Positions 61,477 through 64,000 of a stretch of 64,000 nucleotides of DNA are shown here, piece after piece. Numbering within the stretch: the first letter of the stretch is position 1; every line of letters begins with the position of its first letter. The position numbers and the translations under genes were made by a program. The DNA comes from Streptomyces catenulae (GTDB lineage: Bacteria; Actinomycetota; Actinomycetes; Streptomycetales; Streptomycetaceae): NCBI RefSeq assembly GCF_000718015.1, contig NZ_JODY01000021.1, positions 37,274 through 101,273 of the forward strand, written 5' to 3'. Below the pieces are notes generated by a model. It was not told the DNA's origin, searched no databases, and saw only the letters and a program-made list of their open reading frames with translations.

Positions 61477-63354
61477 CTACGCCCCTTCGGAGGGTGGGAT
61501 CAAGGACCGGAGCTTCTCGCGGGTTTCCCGGTCGGTGGAGTAGATGACCGTCCCGATCATTCCCCTGGTCAGCAGAACCTTGTAGGTGTTGCGGATCAGA
61601 CGGTCGATATCGGTGTCCGGGGTCGCTCTGGTGAACGCGGGATCCTTGGAGGCGGACCGGTCGACCACCCAGTGGTCGGTCCGCCAGACGAGGTCGGGGC
61701 CCATGATCACGCCGGACCAGTCGTATTCGAAGCCCTGCGCCGTGTACACACACCCCACCTGCCCGAAGCCCGCAGGATCGGTGGCCCAGAGCGACGCCGG
61801 CGGCGCGCCCAGCAGGGAACGGTCCCCGAAGAGGTTCCACGGTCTCGCCCAGTCGCCGATGACGACGTCGGCGGGGAGAGCGGTCATGGCCGGAGTGATC
61901 TTCTTCGTCCACCGCCAGCAGTAGCCCGCCGACATCCGCGCGCTGTAGCCCTGATCCCGCCGGGAATTCAGGAAGTCCTCGAGTTCCTGCGGGCTGTCCG
62001 CGGTCAGCAACCGGACTTTGCCGTCCGGCTCCCAGTCGATGGCGCTGTCCCCCTCCAGCCCCAGCAGGCTGGTCACCCACCGCAGATACGCGTCGCTGCC
62101 GCCACACCGGAACTGGCCGTCCAACTCCACGACTGTGCACTGCAGATCTTGCGCAGCCGCCGCATGGCGGATCTGGTCCACCGTCCCCATCTCGCCCGGA
62201 CGCACCACTTGGTGTTGATCGAGGAGGAACACGGGAACACGGGCAGCGTCGATCAACTCGGCCACCTGCGGGCGTCCGGTGCGCAGCTCCGCCTTGGTGT
62301 AGCGGTTGGCCGAGGTCTTGCGGAGCCGGTGTGCCTCGTCGCAGAGCAGTACGTCGAGATCGTTGGGTTCGGCTTCCATGAAGCTGTTGAAGTAGCGGAA
62401 GAGCCGCTGGACTTCGGTTTTCCGGGACCCGGCCACCTTGCGCATGGTCTTGGTGAACGACTGCGAGCCGGTGGCGTGCAGGGCCGGAATTCCCCGCCGG
62501 TACAACTCACCGAGCAGGGAGAGGGCGATCACGCTCTTTCCGGATCCAGGGCCGCCTGCCACCACGATCACCTGCTTGTGGTGGGACCGCCGGGCCGCCC
62601 CGACCGCCGACATCACGGTCTCGTAGGCCAACCGCTGCTCGTCCAGCAACACGAACTGCTCGCGGCTGCGGACTTCGTCGGCGGCGACATCCAGCAATTG
62701 CCGGGAGGGCCGCACTTTGCCCTGCAGCAGGTCATCAGCCACCCTGGCACCGGGCTTGGGCGCCAGCCTTGCGCGCAGGTAGTCGAGAAATGCGCCGCGC
62801 TGCTCTCCGGTGAACATCCGGCCCCGGTGGTCCTCCGTGACCTGCCGCAGCCCGGCCACGCCGAATTCGGTGGCGTTGTGCAGAAAAGCCACCCCGGAGA
62901 TCGATTCCGGGCTCTGTTCCAGGGCGCCGTTGAACGACGCCAGATAGTCACAGTAGCCACGTACCTGTTCGATCGGGTTGAGGACAGGAGCCGGATACGC
63001 GTCAATACGGCATTGCAGGGGGTCGCTTTCCTCCGGGTATGCCTCGCTCCACTGCTTGAGCTCCACGACCACGTAGGAAGGGCCACCGGTGCCCGGGTGC
63101 ACACCGGCCAGTATCACGTCCGCGCGCTTGCTGGTCAGGGGAAGGCCGTACTCGAGCAACATCTCCACTTCGCCGAGACCGGCTTCGAGCAGTGAATTGA
63201 CGAGTACGGGGATGCTGCGGTTCCAGGAGCGGATCTCCGAGGACCGGGGGCGGTGACCGTGCCGGTGGACGAAGTTCTCGGCCAGGAGTTCCGCCAGCCG
63301 TCCTTCGACGTGGGTGCGGCGGGCCAGTGACGCCACGGACTCACGGAACAACAA
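61477..63354 (-). CDS. PD-(D/E)XK nuclease-Schlafen group 3 (DUF2075) helicase fusion, paralogue 2
   Basis: 625 residues from TTG 63354 (LLFRESVASLARR), with GGGGG 7 nt upstream; GTG 63375 is an alternative. The start is chosen by aligning its leader with that of paralogue 1. Nuclease motif: Asp79 in RADVILAG, E98-x-K100 in VVVELKQWS. Helicase: GGPGSGKS (267-274), DEAH (339-342), FLLDQHQVVRPGEMG, LDGQFRCGGSDAYLRW, CVYTAQGFEYDWSG and KVLLTRGMIGTVIYS. The two proteins align end to end; this one lacks the basic C-terminal tail and much of the insert before it. Confidence 0.87.
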   Translation of the reverse strand: MLFRESVASLARRTHVEGRLAELLAENFVHRHGHRPRSSEIRSWNRSIPVLVNSLLEAGLGEVEMLLEYGLPLTSKRADVILAGVHPGTGGPSYVVVELKQWSEAYPEESDPLQCRIDAYPAPVLNPIEQVRGYCDYLASFNGALEQSPESISGVAFLHNATEFGVAGLRQVTEDHRGRMFTGEQRGAFLDYLRARLAPKPGARVADDLLQGKVRPSRQLLDVAADEVRSREQFVLLDEQRLAYETVMSAVGAARRSHHKQVIVVAGGPGSGKSVIALSLLGELYRRGIPALHATGSQSFTKTMRKVAGSRKTEVQRLFRYFNSFMEAEPNDLDVLLCDEAHRLRKTSANRYTKAELRTGRPQVAELIDAARVPVFLLDQHQVVRPGEMGTVDQIRHAAAAQDLQCTVVELDGQFRCGGSDAYLRWVTSLLGLEGDSAIDWEPDGKVRLLTADSPQELEDFLNSRRDQGYSARMSAGYCWRWTKKITPAMTALPADVVIGDWARPWNLFGDRSLLGAPPASLWATDPAGFGQVGCVYTAQGFEYDWSGVIMGPDLVWRTDHWVVDRSASKDPAFTRATPDTDIDRLIRNTYKVLLTRGMIGTVIYSTDRETREKLRSLIPPSEGA

Positions 63355-63445
63355 GAGTTTGCCCCCAGGCAGCACGAAGTGGCTCGTGCGGGTGGGGGCA
63401 TGTCCTTCTGTTCCGCGGGTGCGGAGCGGAAGCCCGTCGGGCCGC
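63355..63445 (-). promoter_or_regulatory. Shared structured leader of nuclease-helicase gene 2
   Basis: On the minus strand: GCGGCCCGACGGGCTTCC (63445-63428), with the dyad GCCCG-A-CGGGC, then GACATGCCCCCACCCGCACG and AG (63404-63383). The hairpin GCACGA-GCCACT-TCGTGC follows, and TGCCCCC (63400-63394) can pair with GGGGGCA (63366-63360), which contains the ribosome site. Upstream, TAGAAT (about 63470) may be a -10 box. The spacing between the first two elements is 17 bp longer than in paralogue 1. Confidence 0.75.
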
Positions 63446-63462
63446 TGAGATGGTCGCGCCAA

Positions 63463-63866
63463 TTCTAGGACAGGGCGGGGTGGGCGCCAGGAGCGGGTTG
63501 TGAGGCGGCTCGTGCGGCGTCGGCCGGGCTCGACCGTCCATTTCCACCGCGGGCCGTAGGGGCGGTTTATGCGTTACCGGGCGTCAGGTGTCGGAAATCC
63601 CATTCCCGGGATTCCGAGGTGATGACTCGGGGAGGAGATGGTGACGGCGGTCCTCGGAATGGAGATTCCCCCCTCGCAATGCCCTGGAAGGCCGGGCTCC
63701 CGCCGATTTCTCCGTGAGGGCAGTGGCCTTCCTGTGGCTGTGGGGGAGCCCGGTCGCCCGAGGGTGAGTGGACGGGGCGCCTCGCCCCCTCCCCCGGACA
63801 CCCCCACCCCAATGCCCCCTTTCACCCGCTACGTCATGATTTCATCCCGTCATGAAAGGCGATGAA
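63463..63866. other. Intergenic region with nested inverted repeats
   Basis: About 400 bp. ATTCCGAGG/CCTCGGAAT (63611-63619, 63652-63660), GGAAGGCC/GGCCTTCC (63686-63693, 63725-63732) and CCGGGCTCCC/GGGAGCCCGG (63692-63701, 63744-63753) are perfect pairs. TTTCAT-N6-ATGAAA (63840-63857) lies just before the next gene. This is a strongly structured leader or terminator zone; no gene is recognised. Confidence 0.6.
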
Positions 63867-64000
63867 GTGAGGAATGGTGACCGGGTGTACGGGGACGGTC
63901 CGCGGGGGTTTGTCTCGCGGCGGCGGTTGTTGGCCGCGGTGGCGGCGGCGCCGGTGGTTGTCGGGGCGGGGGCCGGGGGTGCCGCCGCGCGGGGTGGTGG
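63867..64000 (+). CDS. Start of a Tat-secreted protein gene (3' end beyond window)
   Basis: GTG 63867 has AAAGG 7 nt upstream; ATG 63852 is in the same frame. The visible part reads VRNGDRVYGDGPRGFVSRRR, then LLAAVAAAPVVVGAGAGGAA: twin arginines, a hydrophobic core and Ala-rich cleavage region, i.e. a Tat signal peptide. The mature protein is not visible, so its function is unknown. Confidence 0.7.
   Translation, partial: MRNGDRVYGDGPRGFVSRRRLLAAVAAAPVVVGAGAGGAAARGG

Overview
The window is very GC-rich DNA with G/C-rich third codon positions, many GTG and TTG starts, several probably leaderless genes and families typical of Streptomyces (DUF4193, DUF3710, DUF3159, DUF3093, the DUF397/DUF5753 pair, CutRS, DUF6408). 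I read it as a stretch of a Streptomyces chromosome. No database was searched; family names come from recognising motifs in the translations. I found no rRNA, tRNA, CRISPR array, complete mobile element or PKS/NRPS cluster.

Region 1 (1-22.4 kb) looks like conserved core: a lactone oxidase, an MFS exporter, ferrochelatase, an inositol monophosphatase-family enzyme, the CutRS two-component system, DUF4193, DUF3093, a thioesterase, dUTPase, DUF3710, KdpDE, an OB-fold protein, DUF3159 and two single-domain TrkA proteins. A MerR regulator, an ABC ATPase without a permease and a Cys-rich pentapeptide protein sit inside it (12.4-15.7 kb). KdpDE has no kdpFABC beside it, but three other potassium-related genes lie within 20 kb: the TrkA pair, a two-RCK membrane protein and a KimA-like importer.

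Region 2 (24.9-34.2 kb) is one of the two most interesting parts. A PucR/CdaR-type regulator is followed by an NfeD-like membrane protein, a flotillin and a 1624-residue AAA+ ATPase. The same operator-like sequence (CCGG-N3-CCGGCAA, twice preceded by AAAGAT) occurs before the regulator and before the NfeD-flotillin-ATPase genes, so the four genes look like one regulatory unit.

Region 3 (34.3-45.5 kb) holds the KimA-like transporter, an RNA m5U methyltransferase, a fossil of an integrated element (DUF551 protein and a frameshifted integrase tail), an Ada-like zinc protein, an ECF sigma factor overlapping an alkyltransferase-Ada fusion gene, a SAM methyltransferase, a Tat-type metallophosphoesterase and a WhiJ-like set (XRE/DUF5753, DUF397, anti-sigma-like ATPase).

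Region 4 (45.6-58.7 kb) is catabolic. One tightly packed operon encodes a flavin monooxygenase, RidA, DUF1028, an M20 amidohydrolase, aspartase, an MHS transporter and a LysR regulator. A second set encodes a TetR repressor, an aldehyde dehydrogenase, a class III aminotransferase and an APC permease.

Region 5 (58.8-63.5 kb) is the other highlight: two convergent paralogues, each an N-terminal PD-(D/E)XK-like nuclease joined to a Schlafen-group-3 (DUF2075) helicase, with a 42-residue membrane protein between them. Both genes carry the same 5' leader, which can fold so as to bury the ribosome binding site. A Tat-signal gene starts at the right edge.
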